Assembly (NCBI GenBank): GCA_913774715.1
Contig: CAJYHS010000152.1
Span: 1-43,885 of the forward strand
Direction: 5' to 3'
Length of the DNA: 43,885 nucleotides
DNA from: an uncultured Siphonobacter sp.
Lineage (GTDB): Bacteria > Bacteroidota > Bacteroidia > Cytophagales > Spirosomataceae
Below, piece after piece: positions 33,453 to 41,883 of this stretch. Each line of letters opens with the position of its first letter. The stretch's first letter is position 1. Made by a program: the position numbers and the translations under genes. Below the pieces are notes generated by a model. It saw only the letters and a program-made list of their open reading frames with translations, was not told the origin of the DNA and made no database searches.

Positions 33453-33746
33453 ATGTCAGTTGAGTTCTTAAATACCCTTAAAGCCATCATTCGCGAGCGA
33501 AAACTATCGCCTTCGGAAAGTTCGTATACGACCAAACTTTTCGCTAGAGGCACGCACAAAATCGCTCAGAAAGTGGGTGAAGAAGCCGTTGAATTAGTCA
33601 TTGAAGCCATGTCTGATAATGATGAGCTCTTCAAAAACGAAGCGGCCGATTTACTCTTCCATTATTTAATTCTTTTGGAAGATCGCAACGTAGACCTCGA
33701 TGAAATCATTGCGGTGTTAGAAGAACGGCATCAGCAGCGGAAGTAA
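33453..33746 (+). CDS. hisE: Phosphoribosyl-ATP pyrophosphohydrolase
   Basis: A 97-residue MazG-like helical enzyme removing pyrophosphate from phosphoribosyl-ATP (second step). Signatures: SSYTTKLFARGTHKIAQKVG, GEEAVELVIEA (metal-binding Glu residues) and EAADLLFHYLILL. Last gene of the local his operon; no strong terminator follows, and the holin-like gene begins 79 bases on. Confidence 0.94.
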   Translation: MSVEFLNTLKAIIRERKLSPSESSYTTKLFARGTHKIAQKVGEEAVELVIEAMSDNDELFKNEAADLLFHYLILLEDRNVDLDEIIAVLEERHQQRK

Positions 33747-33825
33747 AATCAGCGATTCTGAGTTAAAGGAAGGGATTTTGGTACGAAATTTTTTTAGTAT
33801 TGCTTAAACTTTAATCCTTCTCCTT

Positions 33826-34164
33826 ATGGGTCTCATTGTCCGATTATTAATTAATGCCGTCGTGGTATACCTGGTGGCAAGTTTTCTGCCGGGCGTGTCC
33901 GTGGCTGGTCTTGGCACGGCTTTAATCGTTGCCATCGTATTAGCACTGCTCAACACCTTTGTTAAGCCCGTTTTACAGATTCTTAGTTTACCCATTACCA
34001 TCCTAACGCTGGGTCTTTTTTTACTGGTGATCAATGTGATCATTATCAAGTTAGCCGCCGCCCTGGTCGATGGCTTCCACGTAGATAACTGGCTCATTGC
34101 CCTCATATTTAGTTTTATAGTCTCGCTGGTTTCGAGTGCTTTAGGAGCGGCCGCTGAAGATTAA
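33826..34164 (+). CDS. Phage holin superfamily IV-type membrane protein
   Basis: A 112-residue protein with four membrane helices and the conserved LALLNTFVKPVLQILSLPIT segment of PF04020 (mycobacterial-type phage holin family IV, YvlD-like). No phage genes are near, so it is a normal membrane protein of unknown role, perhaps envelope stress. It has its own terminator. Could be read through from hisE, but a separate promoter in the AT-rich 33780-33815 stretch is equally possible. Confidence 0.85.
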   Translation: MGLIVRLLINAVVVYLVASFLPGVSVAGLGTALIVAIVLALLNTFVKPVLQILSLPITILTLGLFLLVINVIIIKLAAALVDGFHVDNWLIALIFSFIVSLVSSALGAAAED

Positions 34165-34182
34165 GGTAAGAAGATTAGAACC

Positions 34183-34230
34183 ATAAAAAACCTCCCGAAA
34201 ACAGTAATGCCGTTTCGGGAGGTTTTTCTT
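34183..34230. terminator. Terminator after the holin-like gene
   Basis: Perfect 10-bp stem (34191-34200 with 34213-34222) extended by A5/T5, 12-base loop, then TTTTTCTTTT. Strong in the plus direction and usable in the minus direction. Confidence 0.9.
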
Positions 34231-34369
34231 TTAGGCAGCAAAGGTACTTTTATTGAATGTATTATTGAAAGTCGGGTAAGATTATAAAGACGCCTGCCCT
34301 CACGTCTATCTTGATCGTAGCTAATAGAAACAATTCTATTTACAATCTTCTGCTTATAGTTAGAGGGAA
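34231..34369. other. Gap bounded by two terminators
   Basis: About 140 bases between two strong hairpins, with no coding frame of note. AGACG-N10-CGTCT near 34288-34308 can form a small hairpin. It may be the 3' end of a cold-shock transcript or hold a short RNA; nothing further is visible. Confidence 0.35.
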
Positions 34370-34408
34370 AAGAAAACCCTCTTGAAATCATTTCAAGAGG
34401 GTTTTCTT
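34370..34408. terminator. Terminator, 18-bp perfect stem, for the cold-shock gene
   Basis: Arms 34370-34387 and 34391-34408, loop TCA. On the minus strand TTTTCTTTTCCC follows. It lies about 120 bases beyond the csp stop, so the messenger would carry a long 3' tail. Confidence 0.8.
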
Positions 34409-34529
34409 AATAAGTATATCCTAGTTTTATAAAAAGCTAGTCATACCAACTTTGTAAAGTATAAGAAATAATATCAAACAATAGTGGGCAGGTCAACACC
34501 TTACAAGTGAAGATGGTAACCCTACCAAA

Positions 34530-34721
34530 CTATACTCGTTTAACATTAACGGCATTAAGTCCTCTCTTACCTTCCTGAACGTCGAAAGTTACGCGATCAT
34601 TTTCGCGAATGTCATCATTGAGGCCTGTGATGTGTACGAAAATATCTTCGCCACCTTCAGCAGGAGTAATAAAGCCAAAACCTTTCGTTTCGTTAAAGAA
34701 TTTTACTGTTCCTTCTTGCAT
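34530..34721 (-). CDS. Cold-shock domain protein (CspA family)
   Basis: A 63-residue OB-fold RNA/DNA-binding protein. RNP1 KGFGFI (13-18) and RNP2 DIFVHI (26-31) are intact. Full length for the family; slightly short at the C-terminus. CspA-type proteins melt RNA structure at low temperature. Just upstream on the same strand lies a DEAD-box helicase, a functional partner in cold RNA metabolism. It has its own promoter-like element and a structured leader of about 110 bases. Confidence 0.96.
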   Translation of the reverse strand: MQEGTVKFFNETKGFGFITPAEGGEDIFVHITGLNDDIRENDRVTFDVQEGKRGLNAVNVKRV

Positions 34722-34769
34722 GGTACTTGTTGATTAAATTAAAAATTGATTGTTATTTTTTTAAGAGGG

Positions 34770-34793
34770 TTTCCAAGGCTAAAGACTTGGAAA
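34770..34793 (-). promoter_or_regulatory. Hairpin in the csp 5' leader
   Basis: TTTCCAAG and CTTGGAAA (34770-34777 and 34786-34793) form a perfect 8-bp stem with an 8-base loop, about 50 bases before the start codon. Cold-shock leaders often hold temperature-responsive structure; whether this one does is inference. Confidence 0.5.
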
Positions 34794-34835
34794 GTTTTGA
34801 AGAGGTTTGTATCGCTTCAAGATCTCTAATGACTG

Positions 34836-34843
34836 CAAAGATA
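34836..34843 (-). promoter_or_regulatory. -7 element of the cold-shock gene
   Basis: TATCTTTG on the minus strand (34843 to 34836) matches TAnnTTTG. It lies just beyond the helicase stop, so csp can be transcribed independently, with a leader of about 110 bases. No clear -33 element. Confidence 0.5.
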
Positions 34844-34855
34844 GCCGAAGTTAGC

Positions 34856-35965
34856 TTACTGTAGAACGGGCATGCGAAAACCAATGAGTTTTTGAATGTT
34901 AATGAAATCTGCCTTCTCTTCCTGATCACAGAAGGAAATGGCAATCCCACTCATTCCAGCCCGGCCCGTGCGGCCAATGCGGTGTACATACGTTTCGGGC
35001 ACATTAGGAATTTCATAATTCACTACGTGCGGAAGCTCTTCAATGTCAATGCCCCGGGCCGCTACATCCGTAGCGACTAATACCCGGATACGGCTATCGC
35101 GGAAATCACTCAGGGCCCGTTGCCGGGCGTTTTGTGATTTGTTACCATGAATGGCTGCCGCATGAATGCCCATTTTACTCAACTGTTTGACTAATTTATC
35201 GGCTCCGTGTTTGGTACGGGTAAAGACCAGACTACGGGGAATGGACGTATCTTTAAGTAACTGCCCTAACAGGCGAGTTTTCTCGTTTTTATTAATAAAA
35301 TAGACGCCCTGCTTCACCGTTTTTGCGGTAGATGAAACGGGGGTAACATTGATCTCAACGGGTTGCCGCACCATTGTATTGGCGAACTTCCGAATACTAG
35401 CAGGCATGGTCGCCGAGAAAAACAGCGTCTGTTTTTTCGAGGGAACCTGGGTAAGAATTTTCTTGACATCGTTCACGAAGCCCATATCCAGCATTCGATC
35501 AGCTTCGTCTAACACCAGAATCTGGAGTTGAGCAAGGCTAATCAATTTTTGCTGAAGTAAATCCAGTAACCGGCCTGGCGTAGCGATAAGAATATGCACC
35601 CCTTTTTTGAGAGCAGCGACTTGTTTACCCTGCGGCACTCCGCCAAAAATAGCTAAATGTTTAACCGGCATATACTTGCCATACATTTTGAAATTATCAT
35701 CAATCTGAATGGCTAGCTCCCGCGTTGGCGTTAAGATCAAGGCTTTGATAGCAGCCTTGGGTTGAGCGTTCGTATGAAGTAATTGCAGAATAGGGATGGC
35801 AAAGGCCGCTGTTTTACCCGTTCCCGTCTGGGCACATCCAATGAGGTCACTACCTTTTAAAATGTTAGGAATGGCATTGGATTGTATGTCGGTAGCCTTC
35901 GTGTATCCTATTTCCTCGAGAGCCTTATGAAGGGGTGGTATTAAATTAAATTCCTGAAAGTTCAT
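34856..35965 (-). CDS. DEAD-box RNA helicase (RhlE/CsdA-like)
   Basis: A 369-residue helicase core. Q motif (F8 and Q28), motif I AQTGTGKT (45-52), Ia PTRELA, motif II LDEADRMLD, motif III FSATMP, motif V TDVAARGIDIE and motif VI HRIGRTGRAG are all present. It lacks the basic C-terminal tail of many RhlE/CsdA proteins, being only the two RecA-like domains. Acts on RNA in ribosome assembly or decay, and pairs functionally with the csp gene 134 bases downstream. Confidence 0.96.
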   Translation of the reverse strand: MNFQEFNLIPPLHKALEEIGYTKATDIQSNAIPNILKGSDLIGCAQTGTGKTAAFAIPILQLLHTNAQPKAAIKALILTPTRELAIQIDDNFKMYGKYMPVKHLAIFGGVPQGKQVAALKKGVHILIATPGRLLDLLQQKLISLAQLQILVLDEADRMLDMGFVNDVKKILTQVPSKKQTLFFSATMPASIRKFANTMVRQPVEINVTPVSSTAKTVKQGVYFINKNEKTRLLGQLLKDTSIPRSLVFTRTKHGADKLVKQLSKMGIHAAAIHGNKSQNARQRALSDFRDSRIRVLVATDVAARGIDIEELPHVVNYEIPNVPETYVHRIGRTGRAGMSGIAISFCDQEEKADFINIQKLIGFRMPVLQ

Positions 35966-36553
35966 TAGTGGTGTACCGGAATACCGGTTCGTTATTTTGC
36001 TTGATTTATCAGCCTGTAAGCCAATGTTATACTAGGAAACCTGCTTGCCAAAACCATCCTTTGCTATTGATAGTCTCATTACGTATCCTCATAGCATGAA
36101 GCGCTGGTTCAACTTAATGGTGTGAAAGCAACTTATTTTATATGATCCCTGATAATCAGCAAAATACACCAGTAAACAATGAGCTATCGTGTTACTTATA
36201 CAATATTTACGTGAATCGACTATCAAATCATTACATGTAGCCTATTACCCGGACGATAGAACCTACCTTTTTAGGTAACCTACACTCACATAACAGGGAA
36301 AAATGCGTATTAAAAGTTTTAAATAGGCAGGGTAGTGATGGGGCAACTGAGAAAGCGAAAACTGCGTAGAGGGAAGAAAAATATTCCAAACTAAACCAGA
36401 AGTAGCAAAGGCAGAGACCTTTAGACAGTAAAATTAAACCTAATTATTGAGATCACAACCTGTGCCTATTATTTATAGTTCCATTTTACGTGTTATTTAC
36501 CGCTCAGGGGGCTGGATACAGGAATGAGATCAGAGATTTTTCTTTGACAAACA
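35966..36553. other. 588-base intergenic region between pbpC-like and helicase genes
   Basis: AT-rich and apparently non-coding. It holds the helicase promoter region (right of 35965) and the end of the PBP1C transcript. An 18-codon basic frame (36338-36394, MGQLRKRKLRRGKKNIPN) is visible but has no recognisable start signal or homology. No tRNA, no long repeat. Confidence 0.45.
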
Positions 36554-38845
36554 TTATTCATAGCGAACCTCGATTACAATCGTTTGAACCCGGCCCTGAT
36601 CGTCTACGCAGGAGATTTTTACCTGGCCCGCTGTGGGCTGACAAAAAAAGGATTGGTCAGGAGCTACCGAGCCCACCAAGGCATCATTCACGTACCAGTA
36701 AAGCGTCTTGGTATCACTGAGAGTCTGAGCCGTTAAGGCTAGTTTCGTCTGGTCTTTCCGGCTGAGCCGGTACGTAGAACCGGCTACGGGATACGTAATT
36801 TTCAGCGGAGACGCATTGCCAACTACCCGGGTACAGGCCGGATTATGGGGCGGAATCTTTTCGTAGGAAATGTGTCTGCTTTCGTAGTACTGGGTTAGTT
36901 GCGGAGGATCATTGGCAAGAAAAACCGACTCCACGCCCGTTTCGGGCAGGCAGTAAGGACAGTAACTCAAACGGCGTCTGATATCAACCCAGACTCGTTT
37001 TTTATGCTCGCAGGCTTTGGTATTGGATACGCCCGGTAGGTAATAATCTTCGATTTGATGCCTACAAAAAGAGCTGGGAACCTGTCCTGTTTCCTGACAT
37101 ACCATTCGGTGCGAAAGTCCTGAGGGCTGAGAAAACCACCCAGCCGTGGAGTTATAATCGATACTGTTAAAAATCTCGAATAAAAGCGGAGTCGCAATAT
37201 TGGCTCCGTTGAGTTCGGGAACGCCTTCGCCCGAAAAATTGCCTACCCAAACACCAACGGTATAATGGGCATTATACCCAATGCTCCAGGCATCTTTTTT
37301 TCCGAACGAAGTACCCGTTTTCCAGGCAATGCGGGGCAGACGGTAGGTATAAGCATAGTTGTGGGGTAAGTCAGGACGAGTGGGCTGGGTGAGAATCTGG
37401 TTAATGAGAAAAGTAGCTTCTTGACTAATCAGCGAAGTTGGATTATGAAATTCGGGTTTTTGCAGGTAGTAGGCTTTACTAAACTGTCCCTGATTGGCAA
37501 AGCTGGCAAACAACGTCGTTAGCTCTTCCAAGGTAACCCCGCAGCCGCCTAAAATCATGGAAAGTCCCAGTTTGGACGCCTGCTTTTGAATGGTTTTGAA
37601 TTCGGCTTTTTTGAGTTTTTCAACGAAAGGCGAGGTGCCTACTTGGCTTAACAACTCAACCGCAGGTACATTAAGGGAATTCGCCAGAGCAAACTCTACG
37701 CTTACTTTTCCGTGAAACTGCTGATCAAAGTTTTCGGGTTCAAAGCCCTGAAAATTAGTGGGTACGTCATAGAGAACGGACTTGGGTGTAATTAGTCCCG
37801 CATCAAAAGCCGTTGCGTATAGCAAGGGCTTAAGCGTGCTACCGGGAGAGCGAATGGCCCGAATGCCGTCGACCTGCCCTGCATCCGTGTTATCGTTAAA
37901 ATTGGCGGACCCCACATACGCTTCTACGGCCATGGTGCGGTTATTGATCACCAGTACGGCCGCATTACGAATGTTCAGAGCCCTTAGGCGGCCGGCGTAG
38001 TTATAGGTTAGTTTTTCAAGCGTAGACTGCTTGGACCGCTCAAGGGTTGTTTTGAGAATAGGCGTATTGGGAAATTCGTTCTTCAGCCGTATGGCCAGGT
38101 GAGGAGCCGATTGAGGAGCCGCTACCCGTCTGGCGGTTAAGGGTTCAGCAAGGGCATCCGTAATCGTTTGAGAATCAAATAAATTTTCCTGCTTAAAGCG
38201 TTCCAGCCAGCGGTTGCGTTCACTTAGTAAATAGGTATTACTCTTGCCGGGCCGAAGGCTGCTGGGCCGGTTGGGGATGATGGTCAGAGCCATGACTTCG
38301 GCCAGACTCAATACTTCGGGTGGCTTTTGAAAATAGAGCAGAGAAGCCGCCTTTATTCCTTCAATATTAGAGCCATAGGGCACCAGATTGACGTAAAGCT
38401 GAAGAATTTCGTCTTTGCTATGATGAGCTTCCAGTTGAAGAGCCCGCAGCACTTCAATGGCCTTACTGAGATAGGTACGAGGTCGAGGCTCCAAAAGCCG
38501 TACCACCTGCATGGTAATGGTTGAAGCTCCCGAACTTCGTTTATGACGACTAAGGTTGGTAAACAAAGCCCGGCCCAGAGCCAGTGGGTTTACGCCAGGG
38601 TGGTAATAAAACCAGCGGTCTTCCTTGTGAATAAGCGTGGTTCGAAGCGTAGGACTGATTTCTTGTAGCTCGGTATAGAGTCGCCATTTATCCTCCTGAT
38701 TTAAAAAGGCATGAACAACCGAGCCGTCAGCGGCCTCCACCAGGGTAGAGTACTGGGGCTCTATCCGGAATGGAAACGCTAGATCCAGCAGTAACAAACT
38801 CACCGCTGCACTCAAGCCGATCCACACTGCTTTTTTTAACCGCAT
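36554..38845 (-). CDS. pbpC: Penicillin-binding protein 1C
   Basis: A 763-residue bifunctional peptidoglycan synthase. N-terminal membrane anchor (about 7-25), GT51 transglycosylase with E75 in EDRWFYYHPG and GASTITMQ (106-113), transpeptidase with the active Ser in SPGSTLKP (about 332-339), SxN in ANSLN and KTGTS, and a C-terminal BiPBP_C domain with Cys pairs (CYPCYCLP-like region around YCPYCLP). The whole is typical PBP1C. In many Bacteroidota it follows an alpha-2-macroglobulin gene, but none lies next to it here. It shares strand with the RDD gene 12 bases upstream. Confidence 0.94.
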   Translation of the reverse strand: MRLKKAVWIGLSAAVSLLLLDLAFPFRIEPQYSTLVEAADGSVVHAFLNQEDKWRLYTELQEISPTLRTTLIHKEDRWFYYHPGVNPLALGRALFTNLSRHKRSSGASTITMQVVRLLEPRPRTYLSKAIEVLRALQLEAHHSKDEILQLYVNLVPYGSNIEGIKAASLLYFQKPPEVLSLAEVMALTIIPNRPSSLRPGKSNTYLLSERNRWLERFKQENLFDSQTITDALAEPLTARRVAAPQSAPHLAIRLKNEFPNTPILKTTLERSKQSTLEKLTYNYAGRLRALNIRNAAVLVINNRTMAVEAYVGSANFNDNTDAGQVDGIRAIRSPGSTLKPLLYATAFDAGLITPKSVLYDVPTNFQGFEPENFDQQFHGKVSVEFALANSLNVPAVELLSQVGTSPFVEKLKKAEFKTIQKQASKLGLSMILGGCGVTLEELTTLFASFANQGQFSKAYYLQKPEFHNPTSLISQEATFLINQILTQPTRPDLPHNYAYTYRLPRIAWKTGTSFGKKDAWSIGYNAHYTVGVWVGNFSGEGVPELNGANIATPLLFEIFNSIDYNSTAGWFSQPSGLSHRMVCQETGQVPSSFCRHQIEDYYLPGVSNTKACEHKKRVWVDIRRRLSYCPYCLPETGVESVFLANDPPQLTQYYESRHISYEKIPPHNPACTRVVGNASPLKITYPVAGSTYRLSRKDQTKLALTAQTLSDTKTLYWYVNDALVGSVAPDQSFFCQPTAGQVKISCVDDQGRVQTIVIEVRYE

Positions 38846-38857
38846 GGAAACCAGAGG

Positions 38858-39322
38858 CTATACGTTATCTACTACATACGTTTTGGCTACCAAATCGTGC
38901 AAGCACTGATGCAATGGATTGAAAAGGCCAAAGGAAAAAACCATGAGAAAGGAATCACTGAGTTCTTTGGCCGCATTGCGAATAAACGAGTCTTTAAACT
39001 CAAGGGCATTTCCGTTGGTTTTTACCACGCGGAGTTTGAGAATTTTCTTGCCCAGGGTAGCCTGCCAGGAAGAGCTTTCCAGCAGGAAACGGTAAAAAAA
39101 GCGGATCGGAGTGATGATGAGCATCAGCGTGCTGGAAACCTCCGCTAAAAGCTCTTGATTTTCGTAAAGCTTCTCTACACTTTCGGGATCAAATAGGGGA
39201 AGACCTACAAAATAGGCAGTAATATAGGTAAGGGTAAAAACGATAATAAAGTCAATTCCATAGGCAAGGAAACGATTTCCTACACTTGCCAACACCAAAT
39301 CTTCGGGATTCTGCATACTCAA
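38858..39322 (-). CDS. RDD family membrane protein
   Basis: A 154-residue protein. GNRFLAYGIDFIIVF gives the Arg and Asp-Asp type residues at the start of helix 1, and QATLGKKILKLRVVKTNG is the second RDD signature. Three or four membrane helices. Role unknown; some relatives are linked to ion transport. It precedes pbpC by 12 bases on the same strand and is probably co-transcribed. ATG 39316 (MQNPED) is an alternative start. Confidence 0.88.
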   Translation of the reverse strand: MSMQNPEDLVLASVGNRFLAYGIDFIIVFTLTYITAYFVGLPLFDPESVEKLYENQELLAEVSSTLMLIITPIRFFYRFLLESSSWQATLGKKILKLRVVKTNGNALEFKDSFIRNAAKELSDSFLMVFSFGLFNPLHQCLHDLVAKTYVVDNV

Positions 39323-39716
39323 AACTAATAGTTAGTCCACAAATGTAAAGGCTTTTAGCGGCCAGCAAAGGGCTTTTTATGCTTGTTTTCCAGAAAATGT
39401 GAAGGAATGTATTGACATTACCAGTTTCAAGTATTCTCTTTGCATACGAATAGTTGCTTTGCTAATTATTCGCTTATACTTCATCAACAGCGGTTCTACA
39501 ACACCCTTTGCCTGAATCTCCCAAGTATTTGGGCATAGGGCTTGTAGGACTTTCTCTCTCAACTTACCGGATTCTTCCTACTAAAAAAGCTTACCTGTAG
39601 GGCTTTCTCTGATAACGACGTAGGTCGGAATATCTATTTTTAATTTTCAAATCCTACATTTGAAGTTAAATCACTGGGCAGGTACCCCTAACTGCTTCAT
39701 CAACGAAAAGATTATT
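39323..39716. other. Divergent intergenic region RDD / MarR with a direct repeat
   Basis: Holds the two promoters. TGTAGGACTTTCTCT (39543-39557) recurs as TGTAGGGCTTTCTCT (39596-39610), 14 of 15 identical, 53 bases apart, upstream of the marR-like gene. A minus-strand frame of 61 codons (39377-39562) has no family resemblance and is probably chance. Confidence 0.45.
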
Positions 39717-40151
39717 ATGACAGCTTCCGATCAACGAGCCTACTTTTTTAAGATTGATACGACTATTAAAAAAGTCCGTTACGTTTTTCAGAAGCGATTA
39801 GATGAGGCCGGGATGGGACTTACGGTAGATCAATGGGTATTACTCGATCATATTCAGCACTATCCAGGTATTAGCCAGAATGCTTTGGCTGAAAAAACGG
39901 CCAAGGACAATCCCACCGTTACCCGTATTCTGGATATTCTGGTTAAAAAAGGACTCATTGAGCGGCGAATGGCCGAAGCCGATCGCCGCAAGTTCAATCT
40001 GCATTTAACGCCGGCGGGAACTGACAAATTTCACGCGGCTTTCCCCGTAGTGGCCGAAGTAAGAAAAATCGGCTGGGCTAATCTTTCCGATCAGGATTTT
40101 GATGATCTTGTTCGTATTCTCGATACCATCTACCTCAATATTACGGGCTGA
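39717..40151 (+). CDS. MarR-family transcriptional regulator
   Basis: A 144-residue winged-helix dimer-type regulator from ATG 39717; the frame is open to TTG 39660, but those residues are not family-like. HTH in ISQNALAEKTAKDNPTVTRIL, wing in IERRMAEADRRKFNLHLTPAG (D/R wing residues intact). Ligand and targets unknown; neighbours are divergent RDD and convergent glycosidase genes. A near-identical pair of 15-base repeats lies upstream and may be its site. Confidence 0.92.
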   Translation: MTASDQRAYFFKIDTTIKKVRYVFQKRLDEAGMGLTVDQWVLLDHIQHYPGISQNALAEKTAKDNPTVTRILDILVKKGLIERRMAEADRRKFNLHLTPAGTDKFHAAFPVVAEVRKIGWANLSDQDFDDLVRILDTIYLNITG

Positions 40152-40223
40152 TGGGGTTCTAAAAAAACCTAAAGGATAAAAACAGCGTAAGCAACCCGCG
40201 GCGTTTACTTCCTTACAATGCAC

Positions 40224-41735
40224 TCATTGTAACTCCACGTCCGTCATTACCCCATAGCTTTCGTTTTGCAGACGATCTAGAGACGTAACCACGTAGCGGT
40301 AATTTCCCCGGGCCGGTGGAATATCCGTGTACGAGAGCTGGGAGGCTTTGACAATCGATAGAATCTTAGCCGGGTTACTCAGGGCAATCGGTTCATTTTC
40401 CTTGAATCGGTAAACGATGAATTGCCGAGGGCGTTCGCCGTCTACGGCGGCGGGAGGCATTTGCCAGCTTAAAACTATCTGATTTTCCTGCCGTTTGATT
40501 TCAAATTCCTGCGGGGGCAAAGGCGGGGTCTTATCTTTCCAGGGCATGGTAGGAACCAGCGCGGGTAAGCGGTAGAGATTCTGGCGAAGGGTATCCTGAA
40601 AGCCCTGATAGTTATTAATGAGGGAACGGGAGCTAAAGTAAATACTTCCCTGAATTTCAGGGTGCATACGGTTAAAGCGAATCTGAATGGGCATTTCATC
40701 GGCTTTTTCCCAGCCGTTTTCTCCGTTCATGCGGTAGGCTCCCTGACCAATGTAGAGATGCCTGCCAAAGCAGTTTTTTCGCCACCATTCCACCAAAGGC
40801 TTATACGGAACCAACCGATGATCCCGGTGAAAATACACCTGGGGAGCAATGTAGTCGATCCAGCCCATTTGCAGCCATTTTCTCGTATCAGCGTATAAAT
40901 CATCGTACGAACTTAGCCCCCGGGTTTCTGAGCCGTCGGGAGCCAGGGAACTGCGGTTGCGCCAAATGGCAAAGGGACTAATGCCAAACTTAACGTAAGG
41001 TTTATGAACCTTGATGGAATCGGAAATTTGATGAATGAGCTGGTCAATGTTATTGCGTCGCCAGTCGTGAATGCTGGCAAAGCCCGCTCCGTATTTATAA
41101 AAACTGACCTGATCGTTTAATACCTGTCCTACCACGCGATAGGGATAAAAATAATCATCGAAGTGAATGCCGTCCAGATCATAGTTTTTAACCAGATTAA
41201 CCACGATCTGGGTAATGTAATTGCGCACTTCGGGAATGCCTACATTAAAGAGTTTCATGCCGTCATAACTCAGCATCCAGTCGGGATGCTGACGGCTGAT
41301 GTGATCGGAGGTAACATTGGCATGACCCTTGAAAACGGCCCGGTTGAGATTGAGCCAGGCGTGAAACTCCAGGCCGCGGTTATGGGATTCCTCAATCATA
41401 AAATCGAGGGGATCGTAAAAGGGCTCCGGCGCTTTTCCCTGTTGACCCGTAAGCCATTTGGACCAGGGTTCAGTGGCCCCCTTGGCGTAATAGGAATCAG
41501 CGGCATCGCGAACCTGCACAAACAAAGCGTTCATGCCCGATTTTTGGTGCTGATCAAGGATTTGTCGATACGATTGTTGCTGAGAAGCCGGATTATAATC
41601 GCCTGGTTTGGGCCAGTCAATGTTATTAACCGTGGCAATCCACACGGCCCGTAATTCCCGCTTGGGAGAACTCTGCTGAGCACTAACCTGCCCACACACA
41701 CATAACCAGAAAAAGAAAAGTAGGCGTACGCTCAT
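40224..41735 (-). CDS. GHL10-type glycoside hydrolase (family 10-like, DUF187)
   Basis: A 503-residue secreted protein with a signal peptide (MSVRLLFFFWLCVCGQVSA, cleavage before QQ). The catalytic TIM barrel (about 25-380) shows ELRAVWIATVNNIDWP, GMNALFVQVRDAADSYY, LEFHAWLNLNRA, GIHFDDYFYPY and GWIDYIAPQVYF, all typical of GHL10. A C-terminal FN3-like domain (about 410-503) follows. The family cleaves glycans of the cell envelope or polysaccharides; the substrate here is unknown. I chose ATG 41735 because the upstream in-frame ATG adds 14 residues before the signal peptide. Confidence 0.92.
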   Translation of the reverse strand: MSVRLLFFFWLCVCGQVSAQQSSPKRELRAVWIATVNNIDWPKPGDYNPASQQQSYRQILDQHQKSGMNALFVQVRDAADSYYAKGATEPWSKWLTGQQGKAPEPFYDPLDFMIEESHNRGLEFHAWLNLNRAVFKGHANVTSDHISRQHPDWMLSYDGMKLFNVGIPEVRNYITQIVVNLVKNYDLDGIHFDDYFYPYRVVGQVLNDQVSFYKYGAGFASIHDWRRNNIDQLIHQISDSIKVHKPYVKFGISPFAIWRNRSSLAPDGSETRGLSSYDDLYADTRKWLQMGWIDYIAPQVYFHRDHRLVPYKPLVEWWRKNCFGRHLYIGQGAYRMNGENGWEKADEMPIQIRFNRMHPEIQGSIYFSSRSLINNYQGFQDTLRQNLYRLPALVPTMPWKDKTPPLPPQEFEIKRQENQIVLSWQMPPAAVDGERPRQFIVYRFKENEPIALSNPAKILSIVKASQLSYTDIPPARGNYRYVVTSLDRLQNESYGVMTDVELQ

Positions 41736-41833
41736 GTAAACCAGAAAGGATCGGATTGAATAACAAAATAAGAGCATTCAAGACGTTTTCTCATCATGAA
41801 TGCTAAAATCTGTACGGATGCTACAGTATCCAA

Positions 41834-41880
41834 AACAACCGCTACTCCCCTAAAAAGGTTATCAGTAGCGGTTGTTCTTT
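41834..41880. terminator. Terminator after the RND pump gene
   Basis: Arms 41834-41846 and 41864-41876 (13 bp, perfect) with a 17-base loop. On the minus strand GTTGTTTTGG follows; on the plus strand CTTTTTTCT follows. It begins only a few bases beyond the pump stop codon. Confidence 0.72.
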
Positions 41881-41883
41881 TTT

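Noticed and set aside
33420-33455. Frameshift splitting a fused hisIE gene
   Set aside because: Each gene has its own start and stop and complete domain; the gap contains a stop codon and no overlap of frames.
33912-33936. TGGCAC ... TTGC as a sigma-54 promoter
   Set aside because: Spacing is 11 bases instead of 5 and the site is inside the holin-like coding region.
36490-36720. 76-codon plus-strand open frame
   Set aside because: Mostly antisense to the 3' end of pbpC and without family resemblance.
39377-39562. 61-codon minus-strand open frame
   Set aside because: Lies across a divergent promoter region; composition gives no domain and there is no promoter-like element before it.
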